Origin: Candidatus Neomicrothrix sp. UBA6944
Lineage (GTDB): Bacteria; Actinomycetota; Acidimicrobiia; Acidimicrobiales; Poriferisodalaceae
Reading direction: 5' to 3'
NCBI GenBank assembly: GCA_002448715.1
Contig: DJZU01000009.1
Span: 1-5,040, forward strand
DNA length: 5,040 nt
Shown here in pieces: positions 1 to 5,040 of the stretch. The notes under the pieces are model-generated. The model was not told the DNA's origin and did no database searches. It saw only the letters and a list, made by a program, of their open reading frames with translations. Each line of letters starts with the position of its first letter. The stretch's first letter is position 1. Made by a program: the position numbers and the translations under genes.

Positions 1-1
1 C

Positions 2-274
2 AACTATAAGAACACCTCCCTGCTCGAAGAAGCGGAGAAGTTACGACGACCGCTCATGCTCATCCACGGACTCGCAGACGACAATGTGGTGGCAGCTCAC
101 ACGCTTCAGTTATCAGCAGCACTATTAGCCGCAGGCTGCCCTCACGAAGTGCTGCCTCTTTCAAATACCACCCATATGACTCCACAAGAAGAAGTAGCAG
201 AGAACATCTTGTTGTTGCAGGTCGAGTTCTTGAAACGCAACCTCGCGGCCATGCCCGTTTCTGACACTTTTTAA
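2..274 (+). CDS. S9 family serine peptidase (prolyl oligopeptidase/DPP-IV-like), C-terminal fragment
   Basis: This is the last ~90 residues of an alpha/beta-hydrolase peptidase; the gene begins upstream of the window and is open at the left edge in frame 2. The reading frame runs through NYKNTSLLEEAEKLRRP and then LIHGLADDNV, the family block around the catalytic Asp (first D of ADDNV, bases 77-79). Further on, SNTTHMTPQEE carries the catalytic His (bases 173-175). The end, AENILLLQVEFLKRNL, is the usual final helix, followed by a short tail and a TAA stop at 272-274. The nucleophile Ser (GxSxGG) and the beta-propeller, if there is one, lie outside the window. Members of this family cleave peptides after proline or other residues, and many are exported or cytosolic oligopeptidases; the exact substrate cannot be told from this end. 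It shares strand with the next gene but is separated from it by the largest gap in the window, so it may be a separate transcription unit. Confidence 0.9.
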   Translation, partial: NYKNTSLLEEAEKLRRPLMLIHGLADDNVVAAHTLQLSAALLAAGCPHEVLPLSNTTHMTPQEEVAENILLLQVEFLKRNLAAMPVSDTF

Positions 275-331
275 GTGCTCAACTTTGCAGCCGAGGACGA
301 GCAACAATCGGTGTTTAACATTTGGACATCG

Positions 332-344
332 CGAGGACCCCTCG
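332..344. other. Short hairpin in the peptidase-phoH gap
   Basis: CGAGG (332-336), a 3-base loop ACC and CCTCG (340-344) form a perfect 5-bp stem. It can be extended outward by a G-U pair (331/345) and a C-G pair (330/346). No T-tract follows, so it is not a standard intrinsic terminator. It lies within the only sizeable non-coding stretch (275-387), ~40 bases before the likely phoH start, and could lie in the operon leader. I see no convincing -35/-10 pair in this gap. A stem this short can arise by chance. Confidence 0.25.
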
Positions 345-377
345 TGGCGCTAGCCTCCAGTGTTAGTTCGTGGTCCC

Positions 378-382
378 AGGAG
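378..382 (+). promoter_or_regulatory. Ribosome binding site AGGAG for phoH
   Basis: AGGAG lies 5 bases before a TTG codon (388-390) that is in frame with phoH. It is downstream of the most upstream possible start, GTG at 370, so it cannot serve that start. It therefore favours TTG 388 as the true initiation codon. An in-frame TAG at 364-366 rules out any start further upstream than 370. Confidence 0.55.
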
Positions 383-387
383 TGGAT

Positions 388-1347
388 TTGAGCGACACCC
401 AAGTCAGAATTCATGTGCCAGGGAACCATCTCATGGTTGGCGTTCTCGGGCAACGAGATGAACATCTACGGATCGTAGAAGACCACTTCAACGCAGCTGT
501 GATCCATGTCAGAGGTAACGAAATCACTGTCGAAGGACCAGAAGCACCAATAGTTGGACAGGTCTTCTCCGAACTCGTTCAAGTTCTAGAAGGCGGACAA
601 CGTCTAGGCGAAGCGGAAGTCACACGCATGATCGACATGGTCAAATCCGATGAACGCCCTAGCGAAGTCCTCTCCACCCGTGTTCTCAAAGCACCGAACG
701 GTCGCATCATCCGAGCAAAGAGTGCAGGGCAGAAGGCTTACGTTGAAACCGTAAGAAACAACATCGTCACCTTTGCTATAGGCCCCGCAGGAACCGGAAA
801 GACCTGGCTGGCAGTGGCACTAGCGGTCGAAGCACTCATAACGAAACAAGTGCGTCGGATCGTTCTCACTCGACCAGCCGTAGAAGCAGGAGAACGTCTT
901 GGGTTTTTACCTGGAGACCTAATGGCCAAAGTAGACCCCTATCTCCGTCCTCTGTACGACGCCATGTATGACATGTATGACGTGGAGGCAGCAGAAAGAC
1001 TCTTCGAGAAAAACACTGTTGAGGTTGCCCCCCTTGCGTTCATGCGCGGCAGAACACTGAACGACAGCTTCATCATCCTCGACGAAGCCCAAAACACTAC
1101 TCCCGAACAAATGAAAATGTTTCTCACCCGAATTGGCTTCGGCTCTCGAGTGGTCGTAACCGGAGATGTCACCCAAATCGACGTTCCAGGTGGAAAAAGC
1201 GGTTTACGTGACGTCCAGCAAACACTCGACGGTGTGCCCGATATCGCTTTCGCGCAACTAGGCGGACGCGACATCGTCCGTCACCGAATAGTGCAAGCCA
1301 TTGTGAATGCTTACGAACATCGCGACAAAACGTCGCAGCACCCGTGA
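388..1347 (+). CDS. phoH: PhoH family ATPase
   Basis: PhoH-like P-loop ATPase of 319 residues from TTG 388 (325 from GTG 370), a normal length for the family. Numbered from TTG 388, residues 1 to ~105 form the N-terminal domain typical of YbeZ/PhoH (VPGNHLMVGVLGQRDEHLR, a KH-like fold in the family). Walker A is GPAGTGKT at 132-139, Walker B is IILDEAQN at 229-236, VVVTGDVTQ at 255-263 is the sensor-like block, and DIVRHRIVQAIVNAY at 295-309 is the conserved C-terminal end. In the family, PhoH/YbeZ is a cytosolic ATPase linked to RNA metabolism and partners with YbeY; the adjacent ybeY agrees with that. The stop TGA (1345-1347) overlaps the ybeY GTG by four bases, so the two are probably translationally coupled. 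The start was chosen because AGGAG sits 5 bases upstream of TTG 388, while GTG 370 has no visible Shine-Dalgarno. No PIN domain is present, so this is the short PhoH type and not the PIN-PhoH fusion. Confidence 0.95.
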   Translation: MSDTQVRIHVPGNHLMVGVLGQRDEHLRIVEDHFNAAVIHVRGNEITVEGPEAPIVGQVFSELVQVLEGGQRLGEAEVTRMIDMVKSDERPSEVLSTRVLKAPNGRIIRAKSAGQKAYVETVRNNIVTFAIGPAGTGKTWLAVALAVEALITKQVRRIVLTRPAVEAGERLGFLPGDLMAKVDPYLRPLYDAMYDMYDVEAAERLFEKNTVEVAPLAFMRGRTLNDSFIILDEAQNTTPEQMKMFLTRIGFGSRVVVTGDVTQIDVPGGKSGLRDVQQTLDGVPDIAFAQLGGRDIVRHRIVQAIVNAYEHRDKTSQHP

Positions 1348-1886
1348 CACCACTGAATCCGTCTACGCCGGGCGCCGCTACGTCGCCCACAAACACCGAA
1401 ACTCAGTTAATAGTCCACGTTGTAGATGAACAAGACGACGTCCAGTTCGACGCGGCCCGCTACGAGCGACTCGCCAGGTCCGTATTGGACGACCAAGGCA
1501 TCAACCAGGCGAGCGAACTATCCGTCCTCTTTGTTTCCTCGGAAGTGATCGCTGACCTCAACGAACAACACATGGGACATATAGGCCCCACTGACGTTCT
1601 AGCGTTCCCGATTGATGAAGATGTCACACAACCTCAACCCGAAAACGATGCCCCTCTCTTGTTGGGAGACGTTGTCGTATGCCCCTCGGTAGCAGCGACA
1701 AACTGTTCCACGAACAAGAACTCCTATCCAGGGCATCAAGGAACGGTCACAGATGAGATGGACCTACTCGTCGTTCACGGAATATTGCACGTACTAGGCA
1801 TGGACCACGCAGAAGCAGAAGAACAACGAGACATGCAAGAACTAGAACGGGTCCACCTGACAGCTTTTCGGGAGCGTGAGCCGTAA
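1344..1886 (+). CDS. ybeY: Endoribonuclease YbeY (rRNA maturation factor)
   Basis: Zinc-dependent single-strand endoribonuclease of the UPF0054 family, involved in 16S rRNA 3'-end maturation and 70S quality control. The diagnostic HGILHVLGMDH motif (H3xH5xH) gives metal ligands H145, H149 and H155. Other family blocks are ELSVLFVSSEVIADLNEQHMG (58-78), GPTDVLAFPID (81-91) and GDVVVCPSVA (108-117). The protein is 180 residues, longer than the usual ~150-160. The extra length comes from a ~20-residue Pro/Thr/Ser-rich N-terminus and from actinobacterial-style linkers at ~91-106 (acidic) and ~120-136. GTG 1344 is the start because the only other near-cognate codon in the extension is CTG 1353, and there is no ATG/GTG/TTG before the conserved core. 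It overlaps phoH by four bases and has no strong ribosome site of its own, consistent with coupling to phoH translation. Its stop TAA shares one base with the next ATG (TAATG). Confidence 0.95.
   Translation: MTPLNPSTPGAATSPTNTETQLIVHVVDEQDDVQFDAARYERLARSVLDDQGINQASELSVLFVSSEVIADLNEQHMGHIGPTDVLAFPIDEDVTQPQPENDAPLLLGDVVVCPSVAATNCSTNKNSYPGHQGTVTDEMDLLVVHGILHVLGMDHAEAEEQRDMQELERVHLTAFREREP
1870..1874 (+). promoter_or_regulatory. Possible ribosome binding site GGGAG for the corC-like gene
   Basis: GGGAG lies inside the end of ybeY, 11 bases before the ATG at 1886. The spacing is somewhat long, so restart of ribosomes at the TAATG overlap probably matters as well. Confidence 0.4.
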
Positions 1887-3124
1887 TGGGAGGAGCAATC
1901 GCCGCCCTCCTTGCCGTAGCGCTATTAGTTGCGCTCATACTGTTTCGTCTCATCGAAGTTACGTTCATTCGTTTAGGGCGGGCACGCGCAGCAGGTTTAG
2001 ATGAAGCCAGCGGCGATGAATTGCAACTCGCTGAGCTCATCTCCGACCGCGAAGTGCTGCTAGCACCAGTCACTATTTTGAGGATCATCAGCCAAGTTGG
2101 CTTGATCGTGCTCGCAGTCAACATAGGTCGTTCAGGTGGCGGGACCCTGATTAGTGTGGCCCTAGCAACATTCGTGTTGTTTGTTGTTGGGGAAGCCATA
2201 CCCAGAAGGTGGGCTATCGAAGCAAACGACGAAATGGCTAAATGGCTATCTCGCCCGGCGCGAGTGATAGCTCGGCTCGTCCCCTTACAGCTCGTCGCGC
2301 GACCATTAGTTGCCCTCGTGCGGCGCTTGGGACCACGGGCACGTCAAGAAGAACTGGATCCAGTCGTAGAAGACGAACTCGTAGCATTAGCGGAAGCTGC
2401 TGCCGAGGCAAGTCTGATAGAAGACGACGAAGCACATCTCATCGGATCCATTATCGAACTAGGTGACACCATTGTCCGCGAAGTGATGGTGCCTCGACCA
2501 GACATGGTGACCCTTGAGTCACACTTAACGGTCAATGAGGCCTTAGCCGTAGTAGTAGACACCGGCTTCACCCGCCTCCCAGTCGTCGGAGACACAGTGG
2601 ATGATGTGCTCGGACTAGTTCTTGTAAAAGACCTAATAGCAGCGCAACTACGCAACCCAAACGAAACAGATATGCGTGGGTTGGCACGCGAAGCAGTGTT
2701 TGTTCCTGAATCCAAACGGGTAGTTGAACTGATGCGCGAAATGCAGTCATCAAAATCACACCTGGCCATAGTGGTAGATGAATATGGGGGAACTGCAGGA
2801 CTGGTCAGCCTTGAAGACATCCTGGAAGAACTCATAGGAGAAATCGTTGATGAGTTCGACCGAGAAGAATCGCTCGTTCAAGAACAACCAGACGGATCCT
2901 TGGTGTTGTCGGGCCGCCTCCCAGTAGATGACTTCGAGGAACTTACGGGAGTGAGCACTGGAGATGGAGATTGGGACACCGTCGGCGGTTTCGTATTCGG
3001 TGTCTTGGGTCATGTACCTGATGTCGGTGAAAGCATCGGATACCAAGGCTGGGAACTCACCGCTAAAGAGATCCACAATCGGCGTATACATTTGATCGTC
3101 GCCCGTCCCGAGACAAGCGAATGA
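1886..3124 (+). CDS. CorC/HlyC-type membrane protein (CNNM/DUF21, CBS pair, transporter-associated domain)
   Basis: Membrane protein of 412 residues in the hemolysin-C/CorC/CNNM family, often annotated as hemolysin and associated with Mg2+/Co2+ transport or efflux. Domain order: hydrophobic segments at ~3-23, ~60-80 and ~86-106, with a possible further amphipathic one at ~125-145 (CNNM-like membrane domain); an acidic linker helix at 155-190; CBS1 at ~198-252 (REVMVPRPDMVTL, FTRLPVV, VLGLVLVKDL); CBS2 at ~268-322 (AIVVDEYGGTAGLVSLEDILEE, the strongest match); and the CorC_HlyC domain at ~335-408 (GSLVLSGRLPVDDFEEL, TVGGFVFGVLGHVP). The CBS pair may bind adenine nucleotide in the cytosol. The membrane part is more divergent than the rest: the serine-rich S..E.A block after TM1 reads RLIEVTFIRL, and the usual E..PK block reads GEAIPRRWA. 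Whether it transports ions is therefore uncertain. It sits between ybeY (1-base overlap) and era (ATGA overlap), its usual place in actinobacteria. ATG 1886 is a clear start. Confidence 0.92.
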   Translation: MGGAIAALLAVALLVALILFRLIEVTFIRLGRARAAGLDEASGDELQLAELISDREVLLAPVTILRIISQVGLIVLAVNIGRSGGGTLISVALATFVLFVVGEAIPRRWAIEANDEMAKWLSRPARVIARLVPLQLVARPLVALVRRLGPRARQEELDPVVEDELVALAEAAAEASLIEDDEAHLIGSIIELGDTIVREVMVPRPDMVTLESHLTVNEALAVVVDTGFTRLPVVGDTVDDVLGLVLVKDLIAAQLRNPNETDMRGLAREAVFVPESKRVVELMREMQSSKSHLAIVVDEYGGTAGLVSLEDILEELIGEIVDEFDREESLVQEQPDGSLVLSGRLPVDDFEELTGVSTGDGDWDTVGGFVFGVLGHVPDVGESIGYQGWELTAKEIHNRRIHLIVARPETSE

Positions 3125-3981
3125 AGTCAGGTTTCGTTACCTTCGTCGGACGTCCGAACGCAGGTAAGTCGACCCTGATTAATCAAATACTTGGGACTAA
3201 AGTCAGCATTGTTTCAGACAAACCGCAGACCACAAGGCTGCGAGTCATGGGAGTTCTCCATCGAGATGCCAGCCAAATTGTGTTTGTTGACACGCCTGGG
3301 ATCCACAAACCAGTAACGCAGCTAGGAGAACGACTTAACGAGACCGCCCGAGCAGCACTCGATGATGTTGACGTTGTATGTCTCGTCATAGATGCCAGTG
3401 CCCCCATTGGGCGAGGTGATCGGCTTATAGCGGAAGGATTGCCCGCTGGTTCGGTGGTCGTGGTCACCAAATGCGATCAAGCCAGTAAGGACATGGTGCT
3501 GGAACAACTGGCGGAGGCATCCACATTCGAAGCCGAAGAGTACTTCCCGGTCTCGGGTGTAACCGGCGAAGGCGTTGAGGCGCTCATCGACTACCTCGAA
3601 AGCAGAATGGCTGACGGGCCTGCATACTTCCCGCCCGGCCAAGTAACAGACCTTCCAGAGCCATGGTTCGTTGCTGAGTTGGTACGCGAACAACTTCTCG
3701 CAATGTTTCGCGACGAATTGCCATACAGCATTGCGACACGAATTACCGAATGGGATTGGCCGCGTATTCGCTGCGAGATCTTGGTCGAACGCGACTCTCA
3801 AAAGGGAATGGTGATTGGCCGCAACGGAGAAGTGCTCAAAGAAGTAGGTACCGCGACTCGTAAACAACTCGCTAATAACGGAGAAGGCATACACCTCGAA
3901 CTCCACGTCAAAGTCGAAAAAGATTGGCAAAGACGAAGAGAGTCGCTAGACCGTCTGCTTGATTTCCACGAACCGGATTAA
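3121..3981 (+). CDS. era: GTPase Era
   Basis: Ras-like GTPase with a C-terminal KH domain that binds the 3' end of 16S rRNA and assists 30S subunit assembly. The length of 286 residues is slightly short compared with ~300 in many homologues. G1 is GRPNAGKS (10-17), the G2/switch I region is KPQTTRLRVMG (34-44), G3 is DTPG (57-60), the G4 position reads TKCD (116-119) where NKxD is canonical, and the G5 region is PVSGVTGEGVEAL (143-155). The KH domain includes ILVERDSQKGMVIGRNGEVLKE with the GxxG loop GRNG at 233-236, then LELHVKVEKDWQRR. The ATG at 3121 overlaps the previous stop (ATGA) and lacks a clear Shine-Dalgarno, so it is probably coupled to the corC-like gene. Era is an essential or near-essential ribosome factor in many bacteria, and YbeY and Era are known to act together in 16S maturation, which fits their shared operon. 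The end may overlap the start of uppS by 23 bases. Confidence 0.96.
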   Translation: MKSGFVTFVGRPNAGKSTLINQILGTKVSIVSDKPQTTRLRVMGVLHRDASQIVFVDTPGIHKPVTQLGERLNETARAALDDVDVVCLVIDASAPIGRGDRLIAEGLPAGSVVVVTKCDQASKDMVLEQLAEASTFEAEEYFPVSGVTGEGVEALIDYLESRMADGPAYFPPGQVTDLPEPWFVAELVREQLLAMFRDELPYSIATRITEWDWPRIRCEILVERDSQKGMVIGRNGEVLKEVGTATRKQLANNGEGIHLELHVKVEKDWQRRRESLDRLLDFHEPD

Positions 3982-4711
3982 CCTGCGAACTGTGATTCCA
4001 GAGGCTCTCGACCTATCAAGCGTTCCTAATCATGTCGCATGCGTCATGGATGGCAACGGTCGATGGGCCCAAGCGCAAGGACTAGAAAGAACTGAAGGTC
4101 ACGCTGCTGGCGAAGAAGCGCTCTTTGATGCCATCGAAGGCGCCAAGGCCATCGGAGTCAAGTGGCTAACCGTCTTCGCATTTTCGACCGAAAATTGGAA
4201 AAGGCCGCCAGAAGAAGTGAAGTTCCTCATGAACTTCAACGAATCACTGCTGGTGCGTCGCTCCCACGAACTTAACGACATGGGAATTCAGATTCGTTTC
4301 GCGGGAAGAAAAAACTGGCGTGTCCCTCAGCGAGTGCTTCGCAAAATGGATGAAGCAGTTCAGCTCACTAGAAACAACAGCGAAATGACCTTAACTATCG
4401 CGTTCAATTATGGGGGTCGAGCGGAAATCATCGACGCAGTAAAACAAATGCTGGAAGACGGCGTTCCCATAGACCGAATCACAGAACGAAAACTAGAGCG
4501 CTACCTGTACGAGCCCACTATGCCCGACGTCGATCTCTTGATCAGAACCTCTGGTGAGCATCGACTCTCCAACTTCTTGCTGTGGCAGGTCGCGTACAGC
4601 GAACTGTTGTTCACCGACACCCTGTGGCCTGACTTTCGACGCAAAGATCTCTACGACGCCATTCTCGAATATCAAGCACGGGATCGCCGCTTCGGTGGCC
4701 TCAACAGGTAG
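3959..4711 (+). CDS. uppS: Isoprenyl transferase (Z-type polyprenyl/undecaprenyl diphosphate synthase)
   Basis: Cis-prenyltransferase that condenses isopentenyl diphosphate onto an allylic diphosphate to make the lipid carrier for peptidoglycan and other wall polymers; it acts at the cytosolic face of the membrane. Numbered from TTG 3959 (250 residues): HVACVMDGNGRWAQ at 25-38 with catalytic Asp31, GH at 47-48, FAFSTENWKRP at 73-83, FNYGGRAEI at 149-157, DLLIRTSGEHRLSNFLLWQ at 192-210 (diphosphate/Mg2+ binding) and ELLFTDTLWPDF at 215-226. All five conserved regions of the family are intact. The start is uncertain: TTG 3959 lies inside era and has no good ribosome site, whereas GTG 3992, 10 bases after the era stop, would give 239 residues with the catalytic Asp at position 20. 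Both keep the whole enzyme; the longest frame is listed. Actinobacteria often have several cis-prenyltransferases with different chain lengths, so the product length (short, decaprenyl or undecaprenyl) cannot be read from the sequence alone. recO follows after 8 bases. Confidence 0.94.
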   Translation: MISTNRINLRTVIPEALDLSSVPNHVACVMDGNGRWAQAQGLERTEGHAAGEEALFDAIEGAKAIGVKWLTVFAFSTENWKRPPEEVKFLMNFNESLLVRRSHELNDMGIQIRFAGRKNWRVPQRVLRKMDEAVQLTRNNSEMTLTIAFNYGGRAEIIDAVKQMLEDGVPIDRITERKLERYLYEPTMPDVDLLIRTSGEHRLSNFLLWQVAYSELLFTDTLWPDFRRKDLYDAILEYQARDRRFGGLNR

Positions 4712-4713
4712 GA
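4706..4713 (+). promoter_or_regulatory. Ribosome binding site AGGTAGGA for recO
   Basis: A strong purine-rich site, AGGTAGGA, overlaps the TAG stop of uppS and ends 6 bases before GTG 4720. It fixes the recO start and suggests that ribosomes finishing uppS can reinitiate on recO. Confidence 0.65.
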
Positions 4714-4719
4714 ATTGAC

Positions 4720-5040
4720 GTGGCGCACTACCGAGATAGCGGCGTCATTGTACGAACCTACAAACTCGGTGAAGCAGACCGAATTTTGTCGATCATCACC
4801 GAAAGCAACGGCAAAGTCAGAGCCGTAGCCAAAGGAGTGCGTAAGACGCGCAGTAGATACGGAGGACGCCTCGAACTCCTACGTCACCTGGACCTCCAGT
4901 TTTACAAAGGCCGAGGAGACCTCGACATCGTTACCCAGGCGGAAACCAGAGATCATTGGCCCCAGGTGCGCGACAACCTTGATCGCTTGGGCAAAGCGCT
5001 CACCATTGCGGAAGCTGTCGACCAAATAGCGCAAGACAAA
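4720..5040 (+). CDS. recO: DNA repair protein RecO, N-terminal part
   Basis: The first 107 codons of RecO, open at the right edge; the full protein is usually ~230-260 residues. It begins MAHYRDSGVIVRTYKLGEAD, the standard opening of the RecO N-terminal OB-fold. ITESNGKVRAVAKGVRKTRSRYGGRLE (26-52) and LDLQFYKGRGDLDIVTQAE (57-75) follow, and all are characteristic of actinobacterial RecO. A helical segment starts near residue 82, where the OB-fold gives way to the C-terminal domain; that domain and any zinc-binding cysteines are off the window. RecO anneals complementary strands and, with RecR, loads RecA onto SSB-coated single-stranded DNA in the RecFOR pathway. GTG 4720 is the start because of the AGGTAGGA site 6 bases upstream and the match to where homologues begin. 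The frame has no stop to base 5040. Confidence 0.95.
   Translation, partial: MAHYRDSGVIVRTYKLGEADRILSIITESNGKVRAVAKGVRKTRSRYGGRLELLRHLDLQFYKGRGDLDIVTQAETRDHWPQVRDNLDRLGKALTIAEAVDQIAQDK

Noticed and set aside
314..319. TTTAAC as a possible -10 box before phoH
   Set aside because: The nearest -35-like hexamer (TTGCAG, 285-290) is 23 bases away, too far for a normal sigma-70-type promoter, and the match is weak.
964..981. Perfect tandem 9-base repeat ATGTATGAC x2 in phoH
   Set aside because: It encodes MYDMYD at a place where PhoH proteins normally have a similar LYDAL.DM.D pattern, so protein constraint explains it and no repeat element is needed.
1747..2199. Reverse-strand open frame (150 codons) spanning the ybeY/corC-like junction
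   Set aside because: It overlaps two well-supported genes and shows no domain-like pattern.
2344..2835. Reverse-strand open frame (163 codons) opposite the CBS region
   Set aside because: Its translation is Ser/Thr/Arg-rich low complexity, typical of an antisense shadow, and the + strand carries clear CBS motifs.
3322..3930. Long reverse-strand open frame (202 codons) opposite era
   Set aside because: It lies wholly within era, whose protein is unmistakable. The reverse translation has no recognisable motif, so it is a shadow of era codon use.
1..5040. CRISPR arrays, tRNA/rRNA genes, insertion sequences, att sites or a defence/novel accessory system
   Set aside because: Nearly all bases belong to recognised core genes on one strand. 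I saw no spaced direct repeats, transposase motifs or structured-RNA signatures.

Overview
The window holds an ordinary, densely packed bacterial housekeeping cluster, all on the + strand. It contains the 3' end of an S9-family serine peptidase, then phoH, ybeY, a CorC/HlyC-type CBS membrane protein, era, uppS (isoprenyl transferase) and the 5' part of recO. The gene order phoH-ybeY-hemolysin/CorC-era with recO and uppS close by is typical of Actinobacteria (Actinomycetota). The wording of the UppS and RecO proteins and the moderate GC suggest an Acidimicrobiia-like or other moderate-GC actinobacterium. This is inferred from protein style and synteny, not from any search.

Layout: bases 1-274 are the C-terminal catalytic end of a prolyl-oligopeptidase/DPP-IV-like enzyme, carrying the catalytic Asp and His; the Ser lies off the window. 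Bases 275-387 are the only real gap. They hold a short hairpin without a T-tract and no promoter I can defend. From about 388 to the end the genes are almost fused: phoH/ybeY overlap by 4 bases (GTGA), ybeY/corC by 1 base (TAATG), corC/era by 4 bases (ATGA), era/uppS overlap or sit 10 bases apart depending on the uppS start, and uppS/recO are 8 bases apart with the recO ribosome site straddling the uppS stop. This looks like one translationally coupled operon.

Functionally, PhoH (ATPase), YbeY (rRNA-maturation endoribonuclease) and Era (30S assembly GTPase) form an RNA/ribosome-maturation group. The CorC-like protein is a membrane CBS protein placed between YbeY and Era. UppS makes the polyprenyl diphosphate carrier for cell-wall synthesis, and RecO works in recombinational repair.

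I looked for an undescribed system and did not find one. The points worth a second look are small: a TKCD instead of NKxD G4 motif in Era, a CorC-like membrane domain that lacks some hallmark residues, an N-terminal extension on YbeY, and two uncertain starts (phoH, uppS).
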